From: Pseudomonas sp. IPO3778
GTDB taxonomy: Bacteria > Pseudomonadota > Gammaproteobacteria > Pseudomonadales > Pseudomonadaceae
Length of the DNA stretch: 64,000 bases
Direction of reading: 5' to 3'
Assembly: GCF_013386825.1 (NCBI RefSeq)
Contig: NZ_JACARC010000041.1
Span: 174,464-238,463, forward strand
Shown here one piece after another: positions 51,550 through 60,338 of this stretch (the first letter of the stretch is position 1; every line of letters begins with the position of its first letter). Below the pieces are notes generated by a model. It searched no databases, had not been told where the DNA came from, and saw nothing but the letters and a program-made list of their open reading frames with translations. The position numbers and the translations under genes are program-made.

Positions 51550-52710
51550 ATGAAATCACTCGGGACGCTGTTGTTGTCCTGCATCGCCGGCTGCGCCGAG
51601 CTGCCGGCCAGCCCTGTATCGCCGGTGCCGGCGAGTTTTGCCGACTACCGCCAGCAAACCCTCTTGCTGCTTGAACGTGACCGACGCTTCCAGGGCACGG
51701 ACCATGCCCTGGAACTGGCCTGGAACGCCCCTCGCGAATGGCTGCCTGAACACCCCAACGGCAAAGGGATTCTGCTGGTGCACGGCCTGGGGGACTCGCC
51801 GGGCTCGTTCATTGACATCGCACCACAGCTCGCCGGCCAGGGTTATCGGGTGCGCACGCTGTTGCTGCCCGGGCACGGGACTCAACCCGCCGACATGCTG
51901 GGCGTCGATATCACCGACTGGCAACACAGCGTGGCGCGGCAAGTGGCGTTGCTGCGCCAGGACGCCGACGAGGTGTACCTGGGCGGTTTCTCCACCGGGG
52001 CCAACCTGGTGCTGGAATACGCCATGGACGACCCGGCCATCGCTGGCCTGCTGCTGTTTTCGCCCGCGTTCAAGGCCCGCCTGCCCTTCGATTGGTTGCT
52101 GCCGTGGCTGTCCAGGGTCAAGCCCTGGTTGCGCCAGCCTGACGGCCCGGCCCCCCAGCAGACGCCGTTGCGCTACCAAAACGTACCCACCAACGGCTTT
52201 GCCCAGTTCTACCTCACCAGTACCGTCGTGCGCAGCAGGCTGGCGATGCAGACCTATGACCGGCCAGTGCTGATCGTCAGCGCCGCCCATGATTCAGTGG
52301 TGGATGTGGGGTTTGTGCGGGAGACGTTCAGTCAGCGCTTTCCGAACCCGGCATCCCGGATGATCTGGTATGGCGACCTGGTTTCCGGGCAGCGCCATCC
52401 ACGGATGCTGGTGCGCAGTGATCAGTTTCCCGCCGAACACATCAGCCAGTTTTCCCATATGAGTGTGCTGTTCTCGCCGGACAACCCCCAGTACGGTCGC
52501 CAAGGCAAACAGCCGATGTGTGCCAACGGGCAGAACGCCGACGGCTACCGGCAATGCCTGGCGGGGGCCGCTGTGTGGTATTCCGATTGGGGCTATCGGG
52601 AAGCAGGCAAGGTGCATGCCCGCCTCACGTACAACCCTTATTTTGAATGGCAGGCCCAGGTTATGGCGCAGGTGCTGGAGGCGGCACAACCCCAGGAAAA
52701 TACACGCTGA
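51550..52710 (+). CDS. Alpha/beta hydrolase, probable lipoprotein
   Basis: This 386-residue protein starts at the ATG at 51550, because in-frame upstream sequence is not family-like. The N-terminus MKSLGTLLLSCIAGCAELP has a lipobox-like LSCIAGC, suggesting a lipoprotein. The oxyanion region VHGLGDSPGSF and nucleophile elbow GGFSTGANLVLEY (Ser in G-F-S-T-G) mark an esterase/lipase fold. The Asp and His are probably in SAAHDSVVDVGF and EHISQFSHMS. It is co-directional with the mipA-like gene, and its 3' end overlaps the convergent kinase gene by 50 bases. Confidence 0.82.
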   Translation: MKSLGTLLLSCIAGCAELPASPVSPVPASFADYRQQTLLLLERDRRFQGTDHALELAWNAPREWLPEHPNGKGILLVHGLGDSPGSFIDIAPQLAGQGYRVRTLLLPGHGTQPADMLGVDITDWQHSVARQVALLRQDADEVYLGGFSTGANLVLEYAMDDPAIAGLLLFSPAFKARLPFDWLLPWLSRVKPWLRQPDGPAPQQTPLRYQNVPTNGFAQFYLTSTVVRSRLAMQTYDRPVLIVSAAHDSVVDVGFVRETFSQRFPNPASRMIWYGDLVSGQRHPRMLVRSDQFPAEHISQFSHMSVLFSPDNPQYGRQGKQPMCANGQNADGYRQCLAGAAVWYSDWGYREAGKVHARLTYNPYFEWQAQVMAQVLEAAQPQENTR

Positions 52711-54025
52711 TGGACAATCCCTTGCCGGCCAGGCCGCTGCTGGTGATGAGGCTTGCGTGGTGCCCTTGAACGATATTTTTCACCAGCGACAGGCCGATCC
52801 CGCTGCCCTGCCCGCCATTACCGGGAACGCGGTAAAAGCGCTCGAAGATCGACTCTCTCTCGGCGGCCGCCACCCCCGGCCCGTCATCGGCGACTTGCAG
52901 GCAAGGCCCCTGGGGCGATGGGCCACAGCTGATTTTTACGTGGTCGCCTGGCGCGGTGTAGCGCAGGGCATTGTCGATCAGGTTGCGCAGCAAAATGCCC
53001 ATGGCGTCGACATCGCAGTCGATCAGGCACGGTTGGGTCTCCACCAGCAGCGTGCGTTGTGCCTGCGCGGCCTGCACCTCAAATTCATCGGTGACATAGC
53101 CGATGAGTTCGCTCAGGTCGACCTGGGTGCGATGGGGTTTATGCACCGCCTCCAGGCTCGCCAGGTCCAACAATTGCTCAGACAAACGCGTGCTGCGCGC
53201 CACCACCGCCAGCAGCTTGTGCAAGGTCGCGTCCTTTTCAGCCAGGGTCGTGGCCCGCAGGGCAATTTGCGCATGGGCCTGCAAGGCCGAGAGCGGCGTG
53301 CGTAACTCATGGGCCGCATTGGCGATAAAACGCCGTTCACCTTCCAGTGCCTGGTCGAGTTGGCGCAGCAAGTGATTGAACCCCTCCACCAGCGGGCGCA
53401 GTTCGACGGGCAGCGCGCCCACCCACAACGGCGTAAGGTCAAAACGATGCCTGCCCCGCAGGGCATTTTCGATCACCAGTACCGGCCGTAGCGCACGCCG
53501 CAAGACCTGCCACATCAACAGCCCTACCAGCGCCAGCAGCGATGAGGCGATACACAGCGCCACGAAGGCTTTTCGACGCATGTCCGCGCTGATCACACTG
53601 TGCAGGTAGCCGACCTGGACCGTCAGTTGCCGGTTGCTGTCGGAAATTGAATAGACCCGCCACTTGCGCCCATCGATCATCGGGCTCGAAAAACCGTCCA
53701 GGAAACTCCCCTGCAACGCCGTCGACGGAGCGCCCGGCGCACCGGCCAGCAAACGGTCGTGGCGCGCCCACACCTGGTAGGTCAACAACCCGGCTTCGGC
53801 CAGCCCGGCGCTGCGTAGTTGCGGGCTGGCGTCCTTGCCCGGGAGCTGCTCATTGTTCTGCGGGACAGCCAGCAACAGCTGGGTGGCGATGGCTTGCAGC
53901 TTGCTGTCCCAGATGCTGCTGGAGCTGACCTGGGTGTAAATCAGCAATGCCGTCAAGGCCAGCGCCCAGCAGATACCGATGGTCAGGAACAGCACACGCA
54001 TCATGCGTTGGCGCAGGGATTTCAT
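52661..54025 (-). CDS. Sensor histidine kinase (QseC/PmrB-like)
   Basis: This 454-residue kinase has two membrane helices (about 12-32 and 150-172) enclosing a periplasmic domain of about 115 residues, then a HAMP-like linker. The phospho-His lies in FIANAAHELRTPLSALQAHA. ATP-binding boxes are NLIDNALRYTAPGD, VADDGPGV and GSGIGLSLVKNI. Its ATG overlaps the stop of the response regulator by 4 bases (ATGA). The tail (VVPPPAPAP) is proline-rich. Confidence 0.94.
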   Translation of the reverse strand: MKSLRQRMMRVLFLTIGICWALALTALLIYTQVSSSSIWDSKLQAIATQLLLAVPQNNEQLPGKDASPQLRSAGLAEAGLLTYQVWARHDRLLAGAPGAPSTALQGSFLDGFSSPMIDGRKWRVYSISDSNRQLTVQVGYLHSVISADMRRKAFVALCIASSLLALVGLLMWQVLRRALRPVLVIENALRGRHRFDLTPLWVGALPVELRPLVEGFNHLLRQLDQALEGERRFIANAAHELRTPLSALQAHAQIALRATTLAEKDATLHKLLAVVARSTRLSEQLLDLASLEAVHKPHRTQVDLSELIGYVTDEFEVQAAQAQRTLLVETQPCLIDCDVDAMGILLRNLIDNALRYTAPGDHVKISCGPSPQGPCLQVADDGPGVAAAERESIFERFYRVPGNGGQGSGIGLSLVKNIVQGHHASLITSSGLAGKGLSISVYFPGVVPPPAPAP

Positions 54026-54687
54026 TGACGGGCCCCGGCGATCATATAGCCCTGGCCATGGACCGTGGTGATCAGCTCATCGCCCAATTTGCGCCGCAAT
54101 TGGTGGATATACACGGCAATGGTATTGCTCTCGATGTTGCTGGCGTGGCCATAAACCACCGCTTGCAAATGATCACGCGCAAGCACGTGACCGGGGCGCT
54201 CCAGCAGCGCGAGCAACGTGCGGTATTCATACGCGCTCAATGCCACCCGCTGGCCGCCTCGTGTCACCACGTGACGGCTACGGTCCAGCACGATATCCCC
54301 CAGGGTCAGCAGTGAGATCACCCGCCCTTCACTGCGCCGGCTTACGGCCCGCAAGCGCGCCCACAGTTCGTCGAGCTGGAACGGCTTGACCAGATAGTCA
54401 TCGGCCCCGGCATCCAGGCCGACGATGCGCGCACTCAACTGCCCGCTGGCCGTGAGGATCACCACCGGTGTGGGGTCGTGTTGTTTGCGCAGGGCCTTGA
54501 GCACGCTCAAACCGGATTCACCCGGCAGGCCCAGGTCAAGCAGGACCGCGTTGTAGGTATGTTCGACCAAGGCCAGGCGCGCGTGGGAGGCGTCCTTGAC
54601 ATGGTCAATGTTCCAGCTGTTTTGCCGTGCGCCATCGCAAATGGCTTCGGCCAGCATGGCGTCGTCTTCCACCAACAATAAATACAC
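54022..54687 (-). CDS. OmpR/PhoB-type response regulator (QseB/PmrA-like)
   Basis: This 221-residue regulator starts at the GTG at 54687 after GAGGGC; a longer frame to 54846 has no family sequence. The receiver has the EDD acidic cluster, phospho-Asp in AVLLDLGLPGESG and Lys in DDYLVKPFQLDEL. The winged helix ends with SNTIAVYIHQLRRKLGDELI and GYMIAGARQ. Together with the kinase it forms a two-component operon convergent with the mipA-hydrolase pair. Similar AT-rich direct repeats in front of both operons suggest a link. Confidence 0.95.
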   Translation of the reverse strand: MYLLLVEDDAMLAEAICDGARQNSWNIDHVKDASHARLALVEHTYNAVLLDLGLPGESGLSVLKALRKQHDPTPVVILTASGQLSARIVGLDAGADDYLVKPFQLDELWARLRAVSRRSEGRVISLLTLGDIVLDRSRHVVTRGGQRVALSAYEYRTLLALLERPGHVLARDHLQAVVYGHASNIESNTIAVYIHQLRRKLGDELITTVHGQGYMIAGARQ

Positions 54688-55282
54688 AGCAGGCCCTCGT
54701 GTGCTGCTTGGAATGGGGCAACACAATCCACACATACGGGATGATGAGCAAGGGCCGTAACCATAGACCGATTTTTTTAAGAAAGTATTAAAACGGAGGG
54801 AGTTGATCGATTCACGTGCTGTCGCGCCAATAAAAGCGCCGGTCATTAGTTGTGAAAGTTAATAGAAAACAAAGCACTCACCGTACTTTTATACACCCGA
54901 CACTAAATAAATTTACATGGGGTATTTATAAAAAATCCGCCGCAGAGCCTGCGGCGGCAAACCAAAGGTTTTTGTCGAAGCAGAGCGGCTAAGACAGGCT
55001 CAAAGTTACACCAGCCTGCCGCCTGAAAAAGTGAATATTAATTAATCGAGTTTAAGATCCCTTCACTGGTTCTTTACCGCAAAGCGGTTAAAAATCGCCC
55101 ATCGCACACAGGCCAGCACTGCCCGCCAGGGTGGTGCCCGGCTAAAACTACAAGACGCGAAACCCGGCTTCAACGCCAGCCTTAATAACGCCTGCCGAAA
55201 AGTTATATACGCCATAAAAAATAAGGTCGTGCATCTGTGCACGCAACTTTTAGCGATTAATTAATCCGGGGAAGTCATTACC
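54688..55282. other. Intergenic region with orphan minus-strand terminator and palindrome near the porin gene
   Basis: About 595 bases hold no protein gene I can support. It contains the direct-repeat element at 54776-54792 before the response regulator, a strong hairpin with U-tract facing left at 54930-54957, an AT-rich stretch at 55033-55051, and the palindrome CGTGCA-TCTG-TGCACG at 55228-55243. The ribosome site GGGGAAG lies before the porin. Confidence 0.6.
54930..54957 (-). terminator. Rho-independent terminator on the minus strand with no upstream gene
   Basis: CCGCCGCAG-AGC-CTGCGGCGG forms a perfect nine-pair stem with a three-base loop (54937-54957). Read leftward it is followed by A and then six T residues (54930-54935). 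The nearest protein gene upstream on that strand would be beyond 57000, so the terminator most likely ends a short untranslated transcript. Confidence 0.6.
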
Positions 55283-56608
55283 ATGGTTAAACAGTGGAAC
55301 CTATTAGCGCTGGTCATATCTACCAGCCTGAGCCAAGTAGCCTTGGCAGACACAGTAACGGATCAGGCCGCCGCCACGGGGTTTGTCGATGGCAGTAGCC
55401 TCACCGGGGTCGCGCGCAACTATTACTTGAACCGTAACCGGGAAGAAGGCCGGGCCGACCAGCGCGACTGGACCCAAGGGGTCATGGCCAATTACATCTC
55501 CGGCTTCACCCAGGGCACCATCGGGTTTGGCGTCGACGCCTATGCCTACGGCGGGCTGAAACTCGACTCCCAGCGCAAATACGCGAACACCGGCAACCTG
55601 CCCCTTGATCGCAACGGCGACCCTCAGGACGCCTACGGCTCGTTGGGGGGAGCGATAAAGCTGCGGATCTCCAAGACGCAGCTCAAGTACGGTGAAATGC
55701 AGCCCACCGCGCCAGTGTTTGCCGTCGGGGGTGTCGGGTTGCTCGACCAGACCGCCACCGGCTTTGACCTGACCAGCAACGAAATTGCCGGCCTGAACCT
55801 TGAAGCCGGCCACTTCACCGCGACCAACAGCGGCGATACCACCAACCACGAGCACGATATCTTTGCCACCTACGCCAACGTGGCGACCAAAAGTGCCAGT
55901 TTTGTCGGTGGCAAATACACCTTCACCCCGGACTTGAGCGCCACGGTGTATGCCGGCGAGTTGCAGGACGTGTGGCGCCAGTACTACACCAACCTCAATT
56001 ACGTGCTGCCGCTGAGCAATGGCCAGTCCGTGACCCTGGACGGCAACCTGTACCGCACCCTGGATACCGGGAGTGCCAACGCAGGCACGATCAACACCAC
56101 GGCGTACTCGCTGGCGGCGGCCTATTCGTTCCTGCAGGCCCACACGCTGACGCTGTCGTTCCAGAAGATCGATGGCAACGAGCCGTTCGACTACATCGGT
56201 GCGGGTGACAACGGTGCCGCCGCGGCCGGCGACTCGATCCTGCTGGCCAACTCGGTGCAATGGTCCGACTTCAACGGCCCTGGTGAAGCCTCCTGGGCCC
56301 TGCGGTACGACTTGAACATGGCGACCTACGGTGTGCCGGGGCTTAGCTTCATGAGCCGCTACATCAACGGTTCCGACATTGACGGCAGCCACACCCCGGC
56401 CAACAGTGCCTACCTCGGCGCCTACGGCAACGGCGCCAAGGAGCACGAAACCGACGTGGAAGTGAAGTACGTGGTGCAGAGCGGGCCGGCGAAAAACCTC
56501 GCGTTCCGCCTGCGCCAGGCCTACCACACCGGCAGTTCCGAGTCGGGCAGTGGCGGCGACGTCAACGATACGCGCCTGATCGTCAACTACCCGTTCAACA
56601 TCCTGTAA
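55283..56608 (+). CDS. OprD-family outer-membrane porin
   Basis: This 441-residue porin has a signal peptide ending near SQVALA and the OprD-family opening ATGFVDGSSLTGVARNYYLN. Further family sequences are YISGFTQGTIGFGVDAYAYG, LRISKTQLKYGEMQPTAPVF, and the late VKYVVQSGPAKNLAFRLRQA to IVNYPFNIL. It is a paralogue of the porin at 35331. It appears monocistronic. The palindrome 40 bases upstream of the start may be a regulator site, and a long hairpin follows the stop at 56622-56649. Confidence 0.93.
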   Translation: MVKQWNLLALVISTSLSQVALADTVTDQAAATGFVDGSSLTGVARNYYLNRNREEGRADQRDWTQGVMANYISGFTQGTIGFGVDAYAYGGLKLDSQRKYANTGNLPLDRNGDPQDAYGSLGGAIKLRISKTQLKYGEMQPTAPVFAVGGVGLLDQTATGFDLTSNEIAGLNLEAGHFTATNSGDTTNHEHDIFATYANVATKSASFVGGKYTFTPDLSATVYAGELQDVWRQYYTNLNYVLPLSNGQSVTLDGNLYRTLDTGSANAGTINTTAYSLAAAYSFLQAHTLTLSFQKIDGNEPFDYIGAGDNGAAAAGDSILLANSVQWSDFNGPGEASWALRYDLNMATYGVPGLSFMSRYINGSDIDGSHTPANSAYLGAYGNGAKEHETDVEVKYVVQSGPAKNLAFRLRQAYHTGSSESGSGGDVNDTRLIVNYPFNIL

Positions 56609-56621
56609 GCCCTTCCCGGGA

Positions 56622-56649
56622 CGTGCCAGCGACACAGGTCGCTGGCACG
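56622..56649 (+). terminator. Strong hairpin after porin gene
   Basis: CGTGCCAGCGAC and GTCGCTGGCACG form a 12-pair perfect stem with a four-base loop, 14 bases after the porin stop. There is no T-run, so it may be a transcript-end stabiliser or a weak terminator and not a classic one. Confidence 0.5.
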
Positions 56650-56728
56650 CTGAACAGCTATTTGGGTTGGCAGTTCTGCTGGAGGCGTTAAACTGCGCGG
56701 CCTCACTCTGCAGCAAAACGAGACCTCC

Positions 56729-57109
56729 ATGGCCAACCACGACCTCGCGTTCACCCCTGACCTCGATCCGGACTCCATCTCCTCCGACGTCATCGGCTTC
56801 AACGGCATCCTCGTCTCCACCCAGATCCCCACCCGCGCCGACGGCAGCCTGGAACTGGGCGACATCACCCTGCAAAGCGAATGCACCCTGCAAGCCCTGA
56901 AAGTGGCCCTGGAACGCGCCGGCAGCTCGATTGACCGGGTCATGCACCTGACCATCTATCTGACGGACATGGCCGACCGCGCCGCGTTCAACGAAGTCTA
57001 CAAACGCTATTTCGCCAAGCCCTGGCCGGTGCGCGCAGCCGTTGGCGTGGCCGCCCTGGCGGTGCAAGGCATGCGGGTTGAAGTCACCGCGATGGCGGCC
57101 AAGGCCTGA
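56729..57109 (+). CDS. RidA family protein
   Basis: This 126-residue YjgF/YER057c/UK114 protein probably deaminates reactive enamine/imine intermediates from pyridoxal-phosphate enzymes. Family motifs are FNGILVSTQIPTRADGSLEL, QALKVALERAGSSIDRVMHL, TIYLTDMADRAAFNEVYKRY and PVRAAVGVAALAVQGMRVEV, where the Arg in PVRAAV is the substrate-binding residue. The length is normal. Its stop codon lies at the start of the first 130-base direct repeat that follows. Confidence 0.92.
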   Translation: MANHDLAFTPDLDPDSISSDVIGFNGILVSTQIPTRADGSLELGDITLQSECTLQALKVALERAGSSIDRVMHLTIYLTDMADRAAFNEVYKRYFAKPWPVRAAVGVAALAVQGMRVEVTAMAAKA

Positions 57110-57231
57110 GGACTAAGGGGATCGACGCCCCCAATGTGGGAGCTGTCGAGCCCCAGCGAGGCTGCGATGGGATCGCCTCGGTGTCACGGATACACCGCGC
57201 TGCCTGCATCGCGGGCAAGCCCGGCGCCCAC
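57102..57231 (+). repeat. Direct repeat copy 1 after ridA
   Basis: The 130-base block beginning AGGCCTGAGGACTAAGGGG, which includes the last codons and stop of ridA, is repeated at 57376-57504 with only a few changes, one of them a single missing C. Inside it are degenerate REP-like sequences (TGTGGGAGCTG and GCGGGCAAGCCCG). Confidence 0.9.
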
Positions 57232-57239
57232 CGTTGACT

Positions 57240-57374
57240 GATCGTTCCCACGCTCCGCGTGGTAACGCATCCCGTGACGCTCCGCGTCATCATTGCGCAA
57301 GACTTGAACCCTACAGCGCCAGCGGGACGCAGAGCGTCCGAGGCGGCATTCCCACGCAAAGCGTGGGAACGATC
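57240..57374. repeat. REP-bounded 135-bp element (REPIN/MITE-like)
   Basis: The element begins GATCGTTCCCACGC and ends with the exact complement GCGTGGGAACGATC, giving 14-base perfect terminal inverted repeats. Internal palindromes (CACGCTCCGCGTG and GACGCTCCGCGTC) are of the REP type used by Pseudomonas RAYT transposases. It sits exactly between the two 130-base direct repeats. No transposase gene is present in the window. Confidence 0.7.
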
Positions 57375-57375
57375 T

Positions 57376-57504
57376 AGGCCTGAGGACTAAGGGGATCGAC
57401 GCCCCAATGTGGGAGCTGTCGAGCCCCAGCGAGGCTGCGATGGGATCGCCTCGGTGTCACGGATACACCGCGCTGCCTGCATCGCGGGCACGCCCGGCGT
57501 CCAC
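57376..57504 (+). repeat. Direct repeat copy 2 before rlhA
   Basis: This is the second copy of the block at 57102-57231. It contains a fossil of the ridA end (AGGCCTGAGG) without the gene, so the duplication ran from ridA outward. It ends about 90 bases before the rlhA start. Confidence 0.9.
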
Positions 57505-57594
57505 AGGGGAGTGCATTCCAGGGCCTGGTAGATGTCGATCCGGCATTTCACAGCTACAATGCCCGCCTCCGTGACAAGCCTGACTAAAAAAACT

Positions 57595-59583
57595 ATGTCC
57601 TTGCCCAAGCATCACCTGGAATTGCTCAGCCCTGCCCGCGATGTTGCCATCGCGCGCGAGGCCATCCTGCATGGCGCCGACGCCGTGTACATCGGCGGCC
57701 CGAGTTTCGGCGCACGCCATAACGCCTGCAACGACGTGAGCGATATCGCGCAGTTGGTGGAGTTCGCCCGGCGCTACCACGCGCGAGTGTTCACCACCCT
57801 CAACACGATCCTGCACGACAACGAGCTGGAGCCGGCCCGCAAGCTGATCCACCAGCTCTACGATGCCGGTGTCGACGCGCTGATCGTCCAGGACCTGGGG
57901 GTGATGGAGCTGGATATTCCTCCCATCGAGCTGCACGCCAGCACCCAGACCGATATCCGTACCCTGGGCCGGGCCAAGTTCCTCGACCAGGCCGGTTTCT
58001 CGCAGTTGGTCTTGGCCCGTGAGCTGAACCTGCAAGAGATCCGCGCGATTGCCGATGAAACCGACGCGGCCATCGAATTCTTCATCCACGGCGCCTTGTG
58101 CGTGGCCTTCTCCGGCCAGTGCAACATCTCCCACGCCCAGAATGGCCGCAGCGCCAACCGTGGCGATTGCTCCCAGGCGTGCCGCCTGCCCTACACCTTG
58201 AAAGACGACCAGGGCCGCGTGGTGGCCTTTGAAAAGCACCTGTTGTCGATGAAAGACAACAACCAGAGCGCCAACCTGCGCGCCCTGGTGGAGGCCGGCG
58301 TGCGCTCGTTCAAGATCGAAGGCCGCTACAAGGACATGGGTTATGTGAAGAACATCACGGCCTATTACCGTCAGCGCCTGGACGAGATTCTCGAAGACCG
58401 CCCCGACCTGGCCCGCGCGTCCAGCGGCCGCACCGCGCATTTCTTCCTGCCCGACCCGGAAAAAACCTTCCACCGTGGCAGCACCGACTACTTCGTCACC
58501 GACCGCAAGGTCGACATCGGCGCCTTCGACACCCCGACCTTTACCGGCCTGCCGGTGGGTGTGGTAGAGAAAGCCGGCAAGCGTGACTTGCAGGTGGTGA
58601 CCCACGAGCCGCTGTCCAACGGCGACGGCCTCAATGTGCTGATCAAGCGCGAAGTGGTGGGTTTCCGCGCCAACATCGCCGAGCCAAAAGGCGAGTTCGA
58701 AGAAGACGGCGAAAAACGCTACCGCTACCGCGTCGAGCCCAACGAGATGCCGGCCGGTTTGCACCAGCTGCGCCCAAACCATCCGTTGAACCGTAACCTG
58801 GACCATAACTGGCAGCAGGCATTGCTCAAGACGTCCGCCGAGCGCCGTATTGGTGTGTCGTGGGCCGCCCGCCTGCAGGAAGATCGCCTGGACTTGACCG
58901 TCACCAGCGAAGAAGGCATCAGTGCCAGCGTCACCCTGCCCGGCCCGTTCGGCGTGGCCAACAAGCCGGAACAGGCCCTGGAAACCCTGCGCGACCTGCT
59001 GGGCCAACTGGGCACCACCCAGTACCACGCCACGTCAATCGAGCTGGAGGCACCGCAGGCGTTCTTTATCCCGAACTCGCAACTCAAGGCATTGCGCCGT
59101 GAGGTGATTGAGGCCCTGACCGAGGCGCGCATCCAGGCTCATCCACGGGGCGGCCGCAAGGCGGAAACCACGCCGCCGCCGGTGTACCCGGAATCCCACC
59201 TGTCGTTCCTGGCCAACGTCTACAACCAGAAGGCCCGGGACTTCTATCACCGTCACGGCGTGCAACTGATCGATGCGGCGTATGAAGCCCACGAAGAAAC
59301 CGGCGAAGTGCCGGTGATGATCACCAAGCACTGCCTGCGGTTCTCGTTCAACCTGTGCCCGAAACAGGCCAAGGGTGTGACGGGGGTGAAGACCAAGGTA
59401 GCGCCGATGCAGTTGATTCACGGCGATGAAGTGCTGACGCTGAAGTTCGACTGCAAGCCGTGCGAGATGCATGTGATTGGCAAGATCAAGGGCCACATCC
59501 TTGGCCTGCCGCAACCGGGCAGCGTGGTGGGTTACATCAGCCCGGACGACCTGCTCAAGACCATCCCTCGCGCGCCCCACTGA
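57595..59583 (+). CDS. rlhA: U32 family protein, 23S rRNA 5-hydroxycytidine synthase (RlhA/YdcP-like)
   Basis: This 662-residue protein starts at the ATG at 57595 (MSLPKHHLELLSPARDVAIA); an upstream in-frame ATG at 57532 has no family sequence. It closely matches the long U32 type known in E. coli as YdcP/RlhA, which hydroxylates C2501 of 23S rRNA. Motifs are LHGADAVYIGGPSFGARHNA, IELHASTQTDIRT, EFFIHGALCVAFSGQCNISH, GRSANRGDCSQACRLPYTLK, EKHLLSMKDN, SFKIEGRYKDM and, near the C-terminus, ITKHCLRFSFNLCPKQ and FDCKPCEMHVIGK. The cysteines could bind an iron-sulfur cluster. The shorter TrhP/YegQ is about 450 residues, so RlhA fits better. Confidence 0.88.
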   Translation: MSLPKHHLELLSPARDVAIAREAILHGADAVYIGGPSFGARHNACNDVSDIAQLVEFARRYHARVFTTLNTILHDNELEPARKLIHQLYDAGVDALIVQDLGVMELDIPPIELHASTQTDIRTLGRAKFLDQAGFSQLVLARELNLQEIRAIADETDAAIEFFIHGALCVAFSGQCNISHAQNGRSANRGDCSQACRLPYTLKDDQGRVVAFEKHLLSMKDNNQSANLRALVEAGVRSFKIEGRYKDMGYVKNITAYYRQRLDEILEDRPDLARASSGRTAHFFLPDPEKTFHRGSTDYFVTDRKVDIGAFDTPTFTGLPVGVVEKAGKRDLQVVTHEPLSNGDGLNVLIKREVVGFRANIAEPKGEFEEDGEKRYRYRVEPNEMPAGLHQLRPNHPLNRNLDHNWQQALLKTSAERRIGVSWAARLQEDRLDLTVTSEEGISASVTLPGPFGVANKPEQALETLRDLLGQLGTTQYHATSIELEAPQAFFIPNSQLKALRREVIEALTEARIQAHPRGGRKAETTPPPVYPESHLSFLANVYNQKARDFYHRHGVQLIDAAYEAHEETGEVPVMITKHCLRFSFNLCPKQAKGVTGVKTKVAPMQLIHGDEVLTLKFDCKPCEMHVIGKIKGHILGLPQPGSVVGYISPDDLLKTIPRAPH

Positions 59584-60337
59584 TCCCTTCGCGCCGGCGT
59601 ACCCGCAGGCACCACAGCGGAAACGGCAAGGTCACCAGCAGCAGCAACCACAACAGGGCGTAGACACTGTCTACGCCTTCGTTCTGCAGGTTGACGAACA
59701 GCTTGACCGGAATCCCCTGGGGGAAATACGCAAACACCATCACAATTCCGAACTCGCCAATCACCCGCACCCAGACAATCGCCAAGGCGTTGGCCAGGGC
59801 CCGCCGGGTGACGGGCAGGGTCACCTGGAAAAACACCTGTGCCGGTGAGCAACCCAAGCCCCGGGCGGCTTCTTCCAGAGCGCGCGGCACCGCCTCGAAT
59901 GCCGTACGTGCGCACAGGATGTAATAGGCCAGGCCACCGTAGAGCTGCGCCAGGATAAACGCCGGCATGTTATTGCTCAGGGATATGCCCAGCCGTCCCA
60001 AGGCTTCGCCGAGGGTGGCGTACGGGCCGTAGGCCGTCACCAGCAGAATCCCCATGGCCAGCGGCGGCGTCAGCAGGGAGACCAGCAATAACGCCTCGAC
60101 CCCGCTGCGCAAAGGCGAACCCGTGCGGGCCAGCCACAAGGCCAATGGCGTGCCCAGCAGCACAATCAACAGCGTCGAGACACTGCTCAGCCCCAGGGAC
60201 ACGCCCACCGCCGACCCATCGCCGTAGGCCAGGTGCAACTGCCCCCATGACGTTGCAGCCGCCAGGGCCACAAATGGAATGATCAGCAGCACCGCCGCCG
60301 GCACGCTCATCCACAGCGTGCGGGAGCCCTTCAGCAC
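59555..60337 (-). CDS. ABC transporter permease (molybdate/sulfate/tungstate-like)
   Basis: This protein is about 260 residues long with six membrane helices and the permease EAA-type loop EEAARGLGCSPAQVFFQVTL, including the conserved Gly. The start is uncertain: GTG at 60337 follows GGAG and lies one base after the binding-protein stop, while ATG at 60367 and 60382 are also in frame. It is fused by spacing to the binding-protein gene. Its 3' end overlaps rlhA by 29 bases. No ATPase gene is adjacent, so the energiser must be encoded elsewhere or is missing. Confidence 0.85.
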   Translation of the reverse strand: MLKGSRTLWMSVPAAVLLIIPFVALAAATSWGQLHLAYGDGSAVGVSLGLSSVSTLLIVLLGTPLALWLARTGSPLRSGVEALLLVSLLTPPLAMGILLVTAYGPYATLGEALGRLGISLSNNMPAFILAQLYGGLAYYILCARTAFEAVPRALEEAARGLGCSPAQVFFQVTLPVTRRALANALAIVWVRVIGEFGIVMVFAYFPQGIPVKLFVNLQNEGVDSVYALLWLLLLVTLPFPLWCLRVRRREGISGAREGWS

Positions 60338-60338
60338 A

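Noticed and set aside
55304..57067. 587-codon minus-strand open frame across the porin and ridA
   Set aside because: It crosses two genes and an intergenic hairpin and has no family features. It therefore does not explain the orphan terminator at 54930.
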